Source of the DNA: Treponema sp. UBA1793 | GTDB lineage: Bacteria > Spirochaetota > Spirochaetia > Treponematales > Treponemataceae | Assembly (NCBI GenBank): GCA_002314445.1 | Contig: DCFX01000052.1 | Span: 26,518-90,517 of the forward strand | DNA length: 64,000 nt | Reading direction: 5' to 3' | Part shown: positions 1-8,765 of the stretch, one piece after another | How the letters are laid out: every line of letters starts with the position of its first letter | Position numbering within the stretch: position 1 is the stretch's first letter | Notes under the pieces: model-generated | Database searches by the model: none | Told to the model about the DNA's origin: nothing | What the model saw: only the letters and a program-made list of their open reading frames with translations | Translations under genes and position numbers: made by a program

Positions 1-855
1 TTTCCGGATTACTACGCCTGCAAGATACAGCAGTTCTTTTTCAACAAGCGTAACAATCAATTCGTCCTTGTTCTTGAAATATGTATACAGACTGCTCTTT
101 GCAAGTCCAAGTTCGTCTGCAATGCTTTCTATCGTCGTCCCCGGAAATCCTTTTTTGTCTATAACGGCAGAAAGTGCATCGAAAAACGGATTTACTTCCG
201 GCATATTTTCCGGATTGATAATGCACTGCAAATTAAGTTCACTTTTCCTTTTTTCGCTGAGCCAGTGTGCACTGCTGCTTATCCCATGTTCAAACACAGC
301 ATCCAGGGTTGCTGCAAATCCGCTCTCCGGACAGATATTTGAAGTGCATGACCTTCGTTTCCTGCCGCTCAGAAAAAAAACAGTTGTTGCAATTTCATAA
401 AGGAGTCTGTAATATTTCTCAATATCTCTGATGACAATATGTGTTTTGTCTTTCGATACCCCGCTGCATATTCCGTACGATTGTAAATCAACTCCCCGTT
501 TTTCAAGTTCAAGAAAGACAACGGCTTCAAAACAGGAATCGGATACATACTGATACAAAGTATAGAACAGATACTCTTCATGCTCCTGTATCAGTCTGAC
601 AATCTGTCCAAGGAGGGACGAATACGGTACAGCAGATTCAGGAACAATGGCACGCATATCGTCAAAGTAACGCGAGCGCATTGAATCAAAGAGTTCGTCC
701 TTGCTTTTGAAATGACGGAAAATTGCAGCTTTCGTAATACCCGCCCGCCCGGCAATACCGCTCAGCGGTATATTCGTAAACCGCGGTTCATTATAAAATG
801 AAAATGCAGCTTCGAGAATACGTTCTTTTGTGTTTTTTTCCTGAATTACAGACAT
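1..855 (-). CDS. Double TetR/AcrR-type regulator with two HTH domains (3' end beyond window)
   Basis: The frame is open without a stop from an ATG at 855 down to base 1, so at least 285 residues are present and the C-terminus lies outside the window. Residues ~8-55 form a TetR_N helix-turn-helix (IAGRAGITKAAIFRHFKSKD). Residues ~56-215 resemble a ligand-binding alpha-helical region. Residues ~222-270 form a second complete TetR_N domain (IADELGLAKSSLYTYFKNKD). TetR proteins are normally ~200 residues with one HTH, so this looks like two repressors fused head to tail. It is divergent from ackA. There is no Shine-Dalgarno, and the start was chosen because it begins just before the first HTH. 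Seen: both HTH motifs. Inferred: transcriptional regulation of itself and perhaps ackA. The effector is unknown. Confidence 0.85.
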   Translation of the reverse strand, partial: MSVIQEKNTKERILEAAFSFYNEPRFTNIPLSGIAGRAGITKAAIFRHFKSKDELFDSMRSRYFDDMRAIVPESAVPYSSLLGQIVRLIQEHEEYLFYTLYQYVSDSCFEAVVFLELEKRGVDLQSYGICSGVSKDKTHIVIRDIEKYYRLLYEIATTVFFLSGRKRRSCTSNICPESGFAATLDAVFEHGISSSAHWLSEKRKSELNLQCIINPENMPEVNPFFDALSAVIDKKGFPGTTIESIADELGLAKSSLYTYFKNKDELIVTLVEKELLYLAGVVIRK

Positions 856-866
856 AGTTATTACAG

Positions 867-935
867 CCGAACGATCGGTAACAAATCCGAACAATCGGTT
901 ACAAGAGTATAGTAAAAACCGCGTGTCTGTGTCAA
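867..935 (-). promoter_or_regulatory. Promoter and direct-repeat operator of the double TetR gene
   Basis: On the minus strand TTGACA (935-930) and TATACT (911-906) are 18 bp apart and point at the ATG at 855. Just downstream lie two near-identical 16-mers on the plus strand, CCGAACGATCGGTAAC (867-882) and CCGAACAATCGGTTAC (887-902), spaced 20 bp start to start, i.e. about two helical turns. This position, at about +1 to +33, fits autorepression. The match between two repeats and two HTH domains is suggestive only. Confidence 0.6.
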
Positions 936-962
936 TATTTTCTTTATACTTTATAAGTCAAC

Positions 963-991
963 TTGCAGTAATATCCTACATTACATATAAT
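963..991 (+). promoter_or_regulatory. Promoter of ackA
   Basis: TTGCAG (963-968) and TATAAT (986-991) are separated by 17 bp, close to the sigma-70 consensus, giving a leader of about 35 nt before the ackA start. Confidence 0.65.
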
Positions 992-1032
992 AGATATATA
1001 TTTTAATCTATCTTATCGAAGGACGAATTTGT

Positions 1033-2367
1033 ATGGTCATTCTTACACTCAACTGCGGATCTTCATCTGCAAAATACCAGGTTTATGACTGGGATAATAA
1101 AGCTGTACTCTGCACAGGCGTTGTAGAGCGCGTTACACAGCCGGGCTCAATTATTACGCATAAGGTCGGCGGTGAAAAGTATACTCTCGAAAGTCCGTGC
1201 CCTACGCACAAAGAAGCAATTGAACTGATTATGAAAGAAATCACCGATCCGAAAGTTGGTGTCATAAAAGACATGAACGCAGTCGGGGCGGTAGGGCACA
1301 GAGTACTGCACGGCGGTGAAAAATTTACAAAATCAGTCATTATTACGCCTGAAATTCTTGAAACATTCCGCGAAGTTCAGGATCTGGGGCCGCTCCACAA
1401 CCCTGCAAACATTATGGGTATTGAAGCTGCTCAGAAAGTGCTTCCCAACGTCCCTCATTGTGCCGTCATGGATACTGCATGGCATCAGACTATGCCGGAA
1501 TTCGCATATATGTATGCAATCCCGCGCGAGTGGTATGAAAAATATCATGCACGCCGCTACGGTTTCCACGGTACGTCATTCATGTACACGTCAAAGCGTG
1601 CTGCCGTCCTGCTTCATCAGAAACCGGCAGATACGAACCTGATTATCTGCCATCTCGGAAACGGTGCGTCTGTCTGTGCCGTAAAGAACGGTGTGTGTTT
1701 CGACACTTCCATGGGTATTACTCCGCTCGAAGGTCTTGTCATGGGAACCCGCTGCGGTGACCTTGATCCGGCTCTTCCTTTTTACATTATGCGCAAAACC
1801 GGCATGAGTGCGGATGACATGGACAAAGCGCTCAACAAAAAGTGCGGACTTCTGGGTATTACAAACGGTAAATATACAGACGGACGCGATATTGAAGATG
1901 CTGCTGCAAACGGTGATAAACTTGCACAGCTTTCTATCGACATGTTCTCCTACCGCCTCAAGAAATATATCGGTGCATACAAAGCGGCTCTTGGCCGTGT
2001 GGATGCCATAGTCTTTACTGCCGGAATCGGCGAACGGTCTCCGATTGTCCGCGGCCAGTGTCTTGACGGCCTTGAAGACATGGGAATCAAAATTGACAGG
2101 CAGAAAAACGAGTGGTCCTTCACCGGCAATGCGGAAACATGCATCAGCGCCGATGACAGCGGGACAAAGGTATTCGTTATTCCGACAGACGAAGAACTTG
2201 TCATGACGGAAGATGCATATGCACTTATGAAGGGAACGTACGATGTCCATACGAAGTTTTCTTACAGCTTCCAGGATCCTGCGTACGTGAATAAAGCGAG
2301 GGAAGAAGGCCTTAAAAATGACCTTGTAAAGCGCCCGCATATTGCAGACGTTTTGGTACGTCCGTAG
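1033..2367 (+). CDS. ackA: Acetate kinase
   Basis: Acetate kinase converts acetyl phosphate and ADP to acetate and ATP in the cytoplasm, the energy-yielding end of fermentation. The 444-residue protein opens with the ASKHA phosphate-1 motif (LTLNCGSSSAKYQVYD). It has the family motifs HRVLHGGEKF, DTAWHQTMP, RRYGFHGTSF, GNGASVCAVKNG, GTRCGDLDP and FTAGIGERS, which carry the catalytic Arg, His and Asp residues. It is ~40 residues longer than typical AckA because of a C-terminal tail. AAGGA at 1019-1023 lies 9 nt before the ATG. No pta gene is adjacent. It is closed by a strong terminator, so it appears monocistronic. Confidence 0.96.
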   Translation: MVILTLNCGSSSAKYQVYDWDNKAVLCTGVVERVTQPGSIITHKVGGEKYTLESPCPTHKEAIELIMKEITDPKVGVIKDMNAVGAVGHRVLHGGEKFTKSVIITPEILETFREVQDLGPLHNPANIMGIEAAQKVLPNVPHCAVMDTAWHQTMPEFAYMYAIPREWYEKYHARRYGFHGTSFMYTSKRAAVLLHQKPADTNLIICHLGNGASVCAVKNGVCFDTSMGITPLEGLVMGTRCGDLDPALPFYIMRKTGMSADDMDKALNKKCGLLGITNGKYTDGRDIEDAAANGDKLAQLSIDMFSYRLKKYIGAYKAALGRVDAIVFTAGIGERSPIVRGQCLDGLEDMGIKIDRQKNEWSFTGNAETCISADDSGTKVFVIPTDEELVMTEDAYALMKGTYDVHTKFSYSFQDPAYVNKAREEGLKNDLVKRPHIADVLVRP

Positions 2368-2380
2368 CGCAGTTTTACAC

Positions 2381-2414
2381 AAAAGCCCCGCATTAAGTGC
2401 GGGGCTTTTTTTTT
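2381..2414 (+). terminator. Rho-independent terminator of ackA
   Basis: The GC-rich stem GCCCCGCA (2385-2392) and TGCGGGGC (2398-2405) has a 5-nt loop and is followed by nine T residues, 13 nt after the ackA stop. Confidence 0.9.
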
Positions 2415-2427
2415 AGGGGGTCAGTTC

Positions 2428-3183
2428 GTGGAAAAAAAACGTCAGTGGTTTGAAGACGATTCATTCTGGTTGAATTTCGGTCCGATCATGTTCGACAGCC
2501 AGCGGTGGGCGGAAGCCCCTGCCGTCGCAGAAGATGTATGCAGAATTGCAGGGCTGTCAAAAGGTGCATCCATTCTCGACGCAGGATGCGGGCCTGGCCG
2601 CATATCAATAGAACTTGCCCTGCGCGGATTAAACGTAACCGGCATAGATATAATACAGGCAGAACTTGATGCCGGAAAGGAATCGGCCGAAGACGAAGGC
2701 GTGCATATTAACTACATAAAAGCCGATCTCCGTTCGTTTACTGTTGAAAAAAAATTCGACGCTGCCGTCAATCTGTATACGTCGTTCGGCTACTGCAATA
2801 CCATCGAAGAAGATGCACAGATACTCAGCCATATTGCGGATGCCGTCAGGGATGACGGATGGTTTATCCAGGAATGCACAAGCAGGGAGACGGCCGTTCT
2901 GTATTTTACTCCGGGTGAGTGGTTTGAACGTGCAGGTAAAACGGTGCTCACCCAGTTCTCTGTTGACGGCGCATGGGAGGGACTGCGTTCCCGATGGATA
3001 CTCATAGACAACAAGGACGGCAGCCGCATTGAACACGAATTCGTACAGCGGCTCTACTCTGCAGTTGAATTAAAACAGATGATACTCGCGGCAGGGTTCA
3101 AAAGTGCTGAAATATACGGAGATTTTGATTTTTCACCATATAACGAAAAAGCACGCACAATGGTCATTGCAGCAAGAAAATGA
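2428..3183 (+). CDS. Class I SAM-dependent methyltransferase
   Basis: The protein of 251 residues has a Rossmann methyltransferase fold. Motif I, ILDAGCGPGRISIELA (~residues 50-65), binds S-adenosylmethionine. VTGIDI follows as the acidic loop, and ADLRSF plus FDAAVNLYTSFGY form the later strands. The C-terminal part (~150-251) is the beta region usual in small-molecule methyltransferases of the Methyltransf_25/11 type. The substrate cannot be told from sequence. The start is GTG, supported by AGGGGG 7 nt upstream, immediately after the ackA terminator. It is followed by a separate ABC exporter unit. Confidence 0.85.
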   Translation: MEKKRQWFEDDSFWLNFGPIMFDSQRWAEAPAVAEDVCRIAGLSKGASILDAGCGPGRISIELALRGLNVTGIDIIQAELDAGKESAEDEGVHINYIKADLRSFTVEKKFDAAVNLYTSFGYCNTIEEDAQILSHIADAVRDDGWFIQECTSRETAVLYFTPGEWFERAGKTVLTQFSVDGAWEGLRSRWILIDNKDGSRIEHEFVQRLYSAVELKQMILAAGFKSAEIYGDFDFSPYNEKARTMVIAARK

Positions 3184-3285
3184 TGCAGGTATTTCCTGAA
3201 ATACATATAAAATTCTGTTAGCAGCAGCAGAATTAATCGTTATCCGTATCCGGTAAAAAGGCCTTTTGATATACTGTTTTTTACC

Positions 3286-5025
3286 ATGAACATCTACCGG
3301 AAGTATATTCCGAAATACTGGCTGCCTTTTACGGCGGCCGTTATCTGTGTTGCAGGGGAAGCCGGATGCGATCTGCTCGGACCGGCTTTTATGTCGCATA
3401 TCATCAACAACGGAATAGAAAAACAGTCGCTTGCCGCCGTATACCGGTGGGGGCTGTATATGCTTGCCGCAACGGCAGCCGGCGCACTGTTCGCCGTTAC
3501 CCGCAACATCATTTCCAGCACGGTGTCTCAGCATTTCGGTGCCGATCTGCGGTACGATCTTTTCAATAAAGTACTCCGCTTTTCGACGCAAAGTGCGGAC
3601 AAAATTGAATCAGGTTCCCTGATTACGCGCATGACGAATGATATTTCGCAGGTGGTGAACTTTATCAACGGGATGATGCGTATTTTCTTCAAGGCACCTC
3701 TCACGTGCATAGGCAGTATGGTGCTCGCTTCCCTGCTTAACTTCAGGCTTAGCCTTATCATTTACGCGGTAATTGCAGCCGTCGCATTACTCCTGTTCAT
3801 CAGCATGAAACTTTCGTACCCGCGGTACGAACTGCTGCAGAAAGCCATGGACAAGGTGAATACGCGCGTCGAAGAATACCTTATGGGAATCAGGCTTGTA
3901 AAGGCTTTCGGTACGTACTCCAGCGAAACGGAAAAATTTGAAAAGGACAATACCGGTCTGTACCGGAAAAACGTCAGCGCGCAAATCATCATCACGTTTT
4001 TTTCGCCGCTGCTTACGCTCTCTTCCGGATGCGGCACGGTGCTCATTCTTTATACGGGAAGCCGTATGTTTACGGCTGGTTCTGTAAATCCGGGCGAGAT
4101 TTCCGCATTCATCGTGTATATGGCGCAAATACTGAGTTCTCTTCTCATGATTACGAATATTTTCAATAATTTCGTACGTACAAAGGCGTCAAACGAACGC
4201 ATTGCGGAAGTAATCACGATGCAGGATGATTTTCCGGCGGCCGAAGCACTTTCCGTCACGCAGGCTGTCCATGCGGCGCTTTCCGTTTCGTTCTCCAATG
4301 TCTCGTTCGCATATCCGGGCGGCAGCGGAACGCCCGCACTCCGGGATATTTCTTTTTCGGTAAAGAGCGGCAGCAGCCTTGCGGTCATCGGCCCGACGGG
4401 AAGCGGCAAATCGACGCTTGCATGGTTATTAATCAGGCTGTACGACGCGGATACAGGCTCTGTCATGCTCGGAGGAAAGAATATACGCTCTCTCAGTGTA
4501 AACGACGTACGGCGGAATATTGCGCTTGTCCCGCAGAAAGCGCAGTTGTTTTCCGGGACTGTACGCGACAACATTACGTGGGGAAAGAGGGAAGCGGAAG
4601 AGGACGAAATACTCAGAGCGGTACATACTGCCGGTGCTGATTTTATCCTCACTACGGAGGACGGGCTGGAAGCGGAGCTTGGAAGCGGCGGCGTGAATCT
4701 TTCCGGCGGTCAGAAGCAGCGCCTTTCCATAGCGCGTGCACTTATAAAAAATGCACCCGTACTTGTGCTGGATGATGCAACAAGCGCGCTTGATGCAATC
4801 ACTGAAGCCGGAGTCCGCCGCGCCATTCTGTCGGAAAACAAAAATGCGACTGTCATATTCATTACGCAGCGGTGTTCTACGGCGATGGCTGCGGATGCAA
4901 TACTTGTGCTGGAAGACGGCATGATGCGCGGATACGGAACACACGACGAGCTGCTCAGAACGTGCAGTGTATACAGGGACATCTTCAGTTCGCAACTGGG
5001 AGGGCTTACCGATGGCGACAGGTGA
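3286..5025 (+). CDS. ABC exporter, fused permease and ATPase, first half
   Basis: This is a 579-residue type IV ABC exporter half: a six-helix transmembrane domain (~15-300) and a nucleotide-binding domain (~345-570). Walker A is GPTGSGKST, the Q-loop is LVPQKAQLFSG, the signature is NLSGGQKQR, Walker B is VLVLDDATSALD and the H-loop region is VIFITQRCS. At the H-loop a Gln-Arg replaces the usual His-Arg, and the Walker B Asp is followed by Asp rather than Glu. One site of the pair may therefore be degenerate, as in heterodimeric exporters. It overlaps the next ABC gene by 14 nt, so the two are probably co-translated into a heterodimer. The cargo (drug, lipid or peptide) is unknown. No Shine-Dalgarno is seen; TATACT lies 10 nt upstream of the ATG. 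Confidence 0.92.
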   Translation: MNIYRKYIPKYWLPFTAAVICVAGEAGCDLLGPAFMSHIINNGIEKQSLAAVYRWGLYMLAATAAGALFAVTRNIISSTVSQHFGADLRYDLFNKVLRFSTQSADKIESGSLITRMTNDISQVVNFINGMMRIFFKAPLTCIGSMVLASLLNFRLSLIIYAVIAAVALLLFISMKLSYPRYELLQKAMDKVNTRVEEYLMGIRLVKAFGTYSSETEKFEKDNTGLYRKNVSAQIIITFFSPLLTLSSGCGTVLILYTGSRMFTAGSVNPGEISAFIVYMAQILSSLLMITNIFNNFVRTKASNERIAEVITMQDDFPAAEALSVTQAVHAALSVSFSNVSFAYPGGSGTPALRDISFSVKSGSSLAVIGPTGSGKSTLAWLLIRLYDADTGSVMLGGKNIRSLSVNDVRRNIALVPQKAQLFSGTVRDNITWGKREAEEDEILRAVHTAGADFILTTEDGLEAELGSGGVNLSGGQKQRLSIARALIKNAPVLVLDDATSALDAITEAGVRRAILSENKNATVIFITQRCSTAMAADAILVLEDGMMRGYGTHDELLRTCSVYRDIFSSQLGGLTDGDR

Positions 5026-6883
5026 CAGAAGTCCGATAGAAATGCCGCGTATGGGCGGCTCCAGAGCCGGTGGTGCAACGAGATTTTCCCCGCACCAGAA
5101 ACCTAAAAACGGGCGCAGAACGTTCCGCAGGCTTATCGCCGTTTTTCTCCGTTATAAGGGTGCGGTTGTAAGCTCCCTTGTGCTCACGGCGCTCGCCTCT
5201 GCCGCTTCAGTTGCGGTACCCGTTCTCACCGGGAAAGTGTTCAACACGTTCACTATGACTTCACGTGCAGTCGACTCGAAAACGCTTCTTGTCCTGCTTG
5301 CCGCAACCGCAGCCCTCTACGCAGGAAGCTGGGCAGCAAACACGATAAGCGGCGTTGTCATTCTCAAAATATCGCAGCGGCTCGTATCCGTATTGCGTTC
5401 CGAATTCTTCCGTAAAATGCAGCGGCTGCCGCTGTCCTTTTACGATACGACCCCGCGGGGCGACACCATGAGCAGGATTACGAACGACGTCGATACAATC
5501 AGCTCGACAATCGCTCAGTCTGCGGCGCAGCTTGTGTCAGGCATCCTTACGCTGTCCGGGTCGCTTTTCGTCATGCTGTCTCTTAACATTCCGCTTACTT
5601 TTTCAGTCCTCGTATGCGTACCGCTAGTCGTTCTGCTTACCCGTACAATAGCACAGAAAAGCAGGGCTTATTTTTACGCGCAGCAGAAAAATCTCGGCAT
5701 ACTGAACGGACAGATAGAGGAAAACATACACGGCCTGAAAATGGTCAAGGCATTTACAAAGGAAGATGAAACGCTCCTGCATTTTTCAAAAGTAAACAGA
5801 GAGCTGTGTGAAAGCAGCACAAAAGCGCAGATATGGGCAGGATTCATGATGCCGCTTATGAACGTTATCAACAATCTTACGTTTACGACTGCGGCGGTTG
5901 CAGGCGGCATCCTCTGTACGTCACATGGGCTGCTCATAGGGACTGCCGTGACGTTCCTTGGCTATGCAAAACAGTTCGTCATGCCGCTCAATTCGATTGC
6001 CGGTCTGTTCAACACAATACAGTCCGCACTTGCGGGCGCGGAACGAGTTTTTGAAGTGATGGACGAAAATGAAGAAACGCCCGACGTACCCGGCGCCGTT
6101 TCGTTTACAAATCCGCAGGGAAACGTTGCATTCAGAGATACCTGTTTTTCATATGATAAAAAAACAGCCGTTCTGAAGCATATCAGTTTTTCGGTACCGG
6201 CAGGACACACCATCGCACTCGTCGGTGAGACAGGTTCCGGAAAAACAACAATTGTCAATCTGCTTAACCGTTTTTATGATGCCGACAGCGGCACGATTAC
6301 CATAGACGGGACTGATATCCGTACAATCCGCCGCAGTGACCTGCGGAACTGTTTTTCCGTGGTTTTGCAGGAAACAAGCCTGTTCAGCGGTACTATCATG
6401 GACAACATCCGCTATTCGCGTCCGTCTGCATCCGACAGCGAAGTAAAGGATGCTGCGCGGACGGCGCACGCGGCAGAATTCATAGAGCGGCTGCCGGAGA
6501 AGTACGGCACGCATGTTTCCGGAAGCGCCGATACGCTGAGCGAAGGACAGCGCCAGCTGCTCGCCATTGCGCGTGCAGTCCTGTGCCAAAGCCCCATTCT
6601 CATTCTGGACGAGGCGACAAGTTCAGTCGACACGAAAACCGAGAAGGATATACAGCACGCGCTCGTACAGCTGCGGAAAGGCCGGACGTGCTTTCTTATT
6701 GCACACCGGCTTTCAACAATCAGGGACGCGGACACTATCCTCGTTATCGACAACGGCGAAATACTTGAAAGCGGTACGCATTCCGGACTTATGCAGCAGC
6801 ACGGACACTATTACGATATGGTGTGCAGCCAGACGGAATGTAAAACTGCCGGTCAGCATATCCAGCCGCAGGCAGAAGGATAG
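5012..6883 (+). CDS. ABC exporter, fused permease and ATPase, second half
   Basis: This is the partner half-transporter of about 623 residues. An N-terminal basic stretch precedes the six-helix transmembrane domain (~45-340). The ATPase domain carries Walker A GETGSGKTT, Q-loop VVLQETSLFSG, Walker B ILILDEATSSVD with the catalytic Glu, and the canonical H-loop IAHRLST. The signature is TLSEGQRQL, with SEG in place of SGG. The mix of a canonical Walker B/H-loop here and a degenerate pair in the upstream gene is the pattern of heterodimeric exporters with one active ATP site. The start at 5012 was chosen over an in-frame one 45 nt earlier because GGGAGG at 4998-5003 is correctly spaced from it. 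Confidence 0.93.
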   Translation: MATGDRSPIEMPRMGGSRAGGATRFSPHQKPKNGRRTFRRLIAVFLRYKGAVVSSLVLTALASAASVAVPVLTGKVFNTFTMTSRAVDSKTLLVLLAATAALYAGSWAANTISGVVILKISQRLVSVLRSEFFRKMQRLPLSFYDTTPRGDTMSRITNDVDTISSTIAQSAAQLVSGILTLSGSLFVMLSLNIPLTFSVLVCVPLVVLLTRTIAQKSRAYFYAQQKNLGILNGQIEENIHGLKMVKAFTKEDETLLHFSKVNRELCESSTKAQIWAGFMMPLMNVINNLTFTTAAVAGGILCTSHGLLIGTAVTFLGYAKQFVMPLNSIAGLFNTIQSALAGAERVFEVMDENEETPDVPGAVSFTNPQGNVAFRDTCFSYDKKTAVLKHISFSVPAGHTIALVGETGSGKTTIVNLLNRFYDADSGTITIDGTDIRTIRRSDLRNCFSVVLQETSLFSGTIMDNIRYSRPSASDSEVKDAARTAHAAEFIERLPEKYGTHVSGSADTLSEGQRQLLAIARAVLCQSPILILDEATSSVDTKTEKDIQHALVQLRKGRTCFLIAHRLSTIRDADTILVIDNGEILESGTHSGLMQQHGHYYDMVCSQTECKTAGQHIQPQAEG

Positions 6884-6934
6884 TACATCAGGCTGCGTGA
6901 CCTTCAGGGAACAGCATCCGCTGTCTGCGTACGG

Positions 6935-7372
6935 TTATCGGCTCACTTCCTGTTTCTTTGCAATGTCATTAGTGTCGATCGTCTTTCCGAAGACAAAAAA
7001 TCTGTCGTACAGAAATTCGAGCACAAAATTACAGACCATGTTGAGGATTGTCACAAGATAGGCATTCCAGAGCAGCGTACCGGCCAGATAATTTCCGGCG
7101 ATTGTTGACAGCGGCGTAAATACGCAGTAAAAACCGGCAATTTTGACCATGGCAACAGGTACATTGTTTGCAGACTGGAACGTATACCGTCTGTTTAACG
7201 TAAAGTTCCAGAGTACGGACAGTATAAGTGCGATAAGATAGCACGCCCAGTAATTCCATTTTACCAGTTCATTGAGCAGGCTGAATGCGCCCATCTCTAT
7301 GACACCGGCAGAAATGGAAAACAGAAGAAATTTTACAGTACGGAGAATTTCACGATAACGGTTCGCACCCAT
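6935..7372 (-). CDS. GtrA-family membrane protein
   Basis: The 145-residue protein has four predicted membrane helices and the GtrA signature: a polar start, FSISAGVIEMGAFSLL in helix 1, then NFTLNRRYTFQSANN between helices 2 and 3. GtrA proteins are thought to help move lipid-linked sugars across the membrane or to assist glycosyltransferases. GGAGG sits 5 nt before the ATG. It lies 15 nt downstream of the aldehyde dehydrogenase on the same strand and is probably the last gene of that operon, although its link to the operon's chemistry is unclear. It converges on the ABC exporter, with only 51 bp between the two stops and no clear terminator. Confidence 0.8.
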   Translation of the reverse strand: MGANRYREILRTVKFLLFSISAGVIEMGAFSLLNELVKWNYWACYLIALILSVLWNFTLNRRYTFQSANNVPVAMVKIAGFYCVFTPLSTIAGNYLAGTLLWNAYLVTILNMVCNFVLEFLYDRFFVFGKTIDTNDIAKKQEVSR

Positions 7373-7387
7373 GGCGGCCTCCTGGAA

Positions 7388-8752
7388 CTAATTTAGAAAC
7401 AAGCGCAGTAATCTGCGTTTAAAAGACGTATACGGACGGTACCGGACAGGCATATCAAACCATGTCGCTTTTTTCACGATACTCCGGTAATGGGTAAATG
7501 CATCAAAACTCTTCTTTCCGTGATAACTTCCCATTCCGGACGCACCTACGCCGCCAAACGGCATGTACGACGTTGCAATATGTATAATCGTATCGTTTAT
7601 GCAGCCGCCGCCGAATGAACAGGCAGAAAGCACGCGTTTTTCCTGCTTTGCATCAGACGTGAACAGATACAGTGCAAGAGGCCGCGGCTGCCCGACGATA
7701 TATTCAATGCACATTTCAATATCGGTGTAGGTAATCATCGGGAGAATCGGCCCGAAAATTTCTTCCTGCATAATCGGCGAATCAAGTGACACGTTGTCGA
7801 GCAGCGTCGGTTCGATAAAACGACGGGACGGATCAGTTCTGCCGCCGGCAACAATAGTTCCGCTTTCAAGCAGCGCTTTGACACGGTTAAAGTGTTTGTC
7901 ATTGACGATGACATTCATCGTAGACATATCGCCGTCCGGGAAAAATTCTTTGAGCGCTTTTTTGTATTCGGCAACAAAATCTGCCTTTACATGTTCATGG
8001 ACAAACAGGTAGTCAGGTTCCACGCACGTCTGGCCCGCATTCAGAACTTTACCGAATGCGATACGCCGGGCTGCAATCCTGATGTCGGCTGTTTCGTCTA
8101 CAATAACGGGACTCTTTCCGCCCAATTCCAGCGTCAAAGGAGTAAGATGCCGCGAAGCCTTTTCCATAACAAGATGTCCGACTGACGGACTGCCGGTAAA
8201 GAATATGTAATCGAATTTCTGTTCAAGAAGCTCTGCATTCTGTTCGCGTCCGCCTTCAACAACTGCGATATATTCGGGCGGAAAAATCGCTCCGAGTATG
8301 TGTGCAAGGGCAGAACTTGTCGCAGGCGTATATGCCGAAGGTTTTACAACAGCCGTACAGCCGGCTGAAATTGCGCCGATAAGCGGATCAAGGCAGAGGA
8401 GCACCGGATAATTCCACGGAGACATGATAAGCGAGACACCGAATGGTTCGGGTGATACAAACGAACGCGACGGGAACTGTACGAGGGGGGTCCTGACGGT
8501 TCGCTCTTTCATCCAGCCTGCAGCGTGTCTGATGTGGTATTTCAATTCATCAAGCACAAGTCCCGTTTCCGTCATGTACACTTCATCTGCACATTTGTTC
8601 AAATCCTGTTTCATCGCCGTGTTAATAAGCTCTTCATTTGCTTTAACCGCGGCCTGTAATTTCCGCAGCATGGAAATGCGGAAGTCTTTATCCCTCGTCG
8701 CTCCCGACTGAAAGTACGTCCGCTGATTTTCAATAAGTCCGGAAATATCCAT
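7388..8752 (-). CDS. Aldehyde dehydrogenase, class 3-like
   Basis: This NAD(P)-dependent aldehyde dehydrogenase of ~454 residues has the short architecture of the class 3/YwdH group. Visible motifs are the substrate/NAD region MSPWNYPVLLCLDPLIGA, FTGSPSVGHLVM for the coenzyme loop, LELGGKSPVIVDETAD with the general-base Glu, and NAGQTCVEPDY with the catalytic Cys. EEIFGPILP and PFGGVGASGMGSYHGK are at the C-terminal end. It oxidises an aldehyde to an acid in the cytoplasm. As the operon also encodes an aldolase, its substrate could be the aldehyde released by that aldolase (inference). The ATG at 8752 is preferred over 8758, because GGAGG abuts the earlier one with a 1-nt gap but is 7 nt from the later one. 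Confidence 0.92.
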   Translation of the reverse strand: MDISGLIENQRTYFQSGATRDKDFRISMLRKLQAAVKANEELINTAMKQDLNKCADEVYMTETGLVLDELKYHIRHAAGWMKERTVRTPLVQFPSRSFVSPEPFGVSLIMSPWNYPVLLCLDPLIGAISAGCTAVVKPSAYTPATSSALAHILGAIFPPEYIAVVEGGREQNAELLEQKFDYIFFTGSPSVGHLVMEKASRHLTPLTLELGGKSPVIVDETADIRIAARRIAFGKVLNAGQTCVEPDYLFVHEHVKADFVAEYKKALKEFFPDGDMSTMNVIVNDKHFNRVKALLESGTIVAGGRTDPSRRFIEPTLLDNVSLDSPIMQEEIFGPILPMITYTDIEMCIEYIVGQPRPLALYLFTSDAKQEKRVLSACSFGGGCINDTIIHIATSYMPFGGVGASGMGSYHGKKSFDAFTHYRSIVKKATWFDMPVRYRPYTSFKRRLLRLFLN

Positions 8753-8765
8753 ACACATCCTCCTG

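Noticed and set aside
41..581. Small separate reading frames (41-226 and 369-581, minus) at the left edge
   Set aside because: They lie in other frames than the one continuous TetR-TetR frame from 855 to 1, which shows both HTH motifs.
1591..2382. 263-residue frame antisense to ackA
   Set aside because: It is a mirror of a strongly conserved kinase gene, with no family motifs and no ribosome site.
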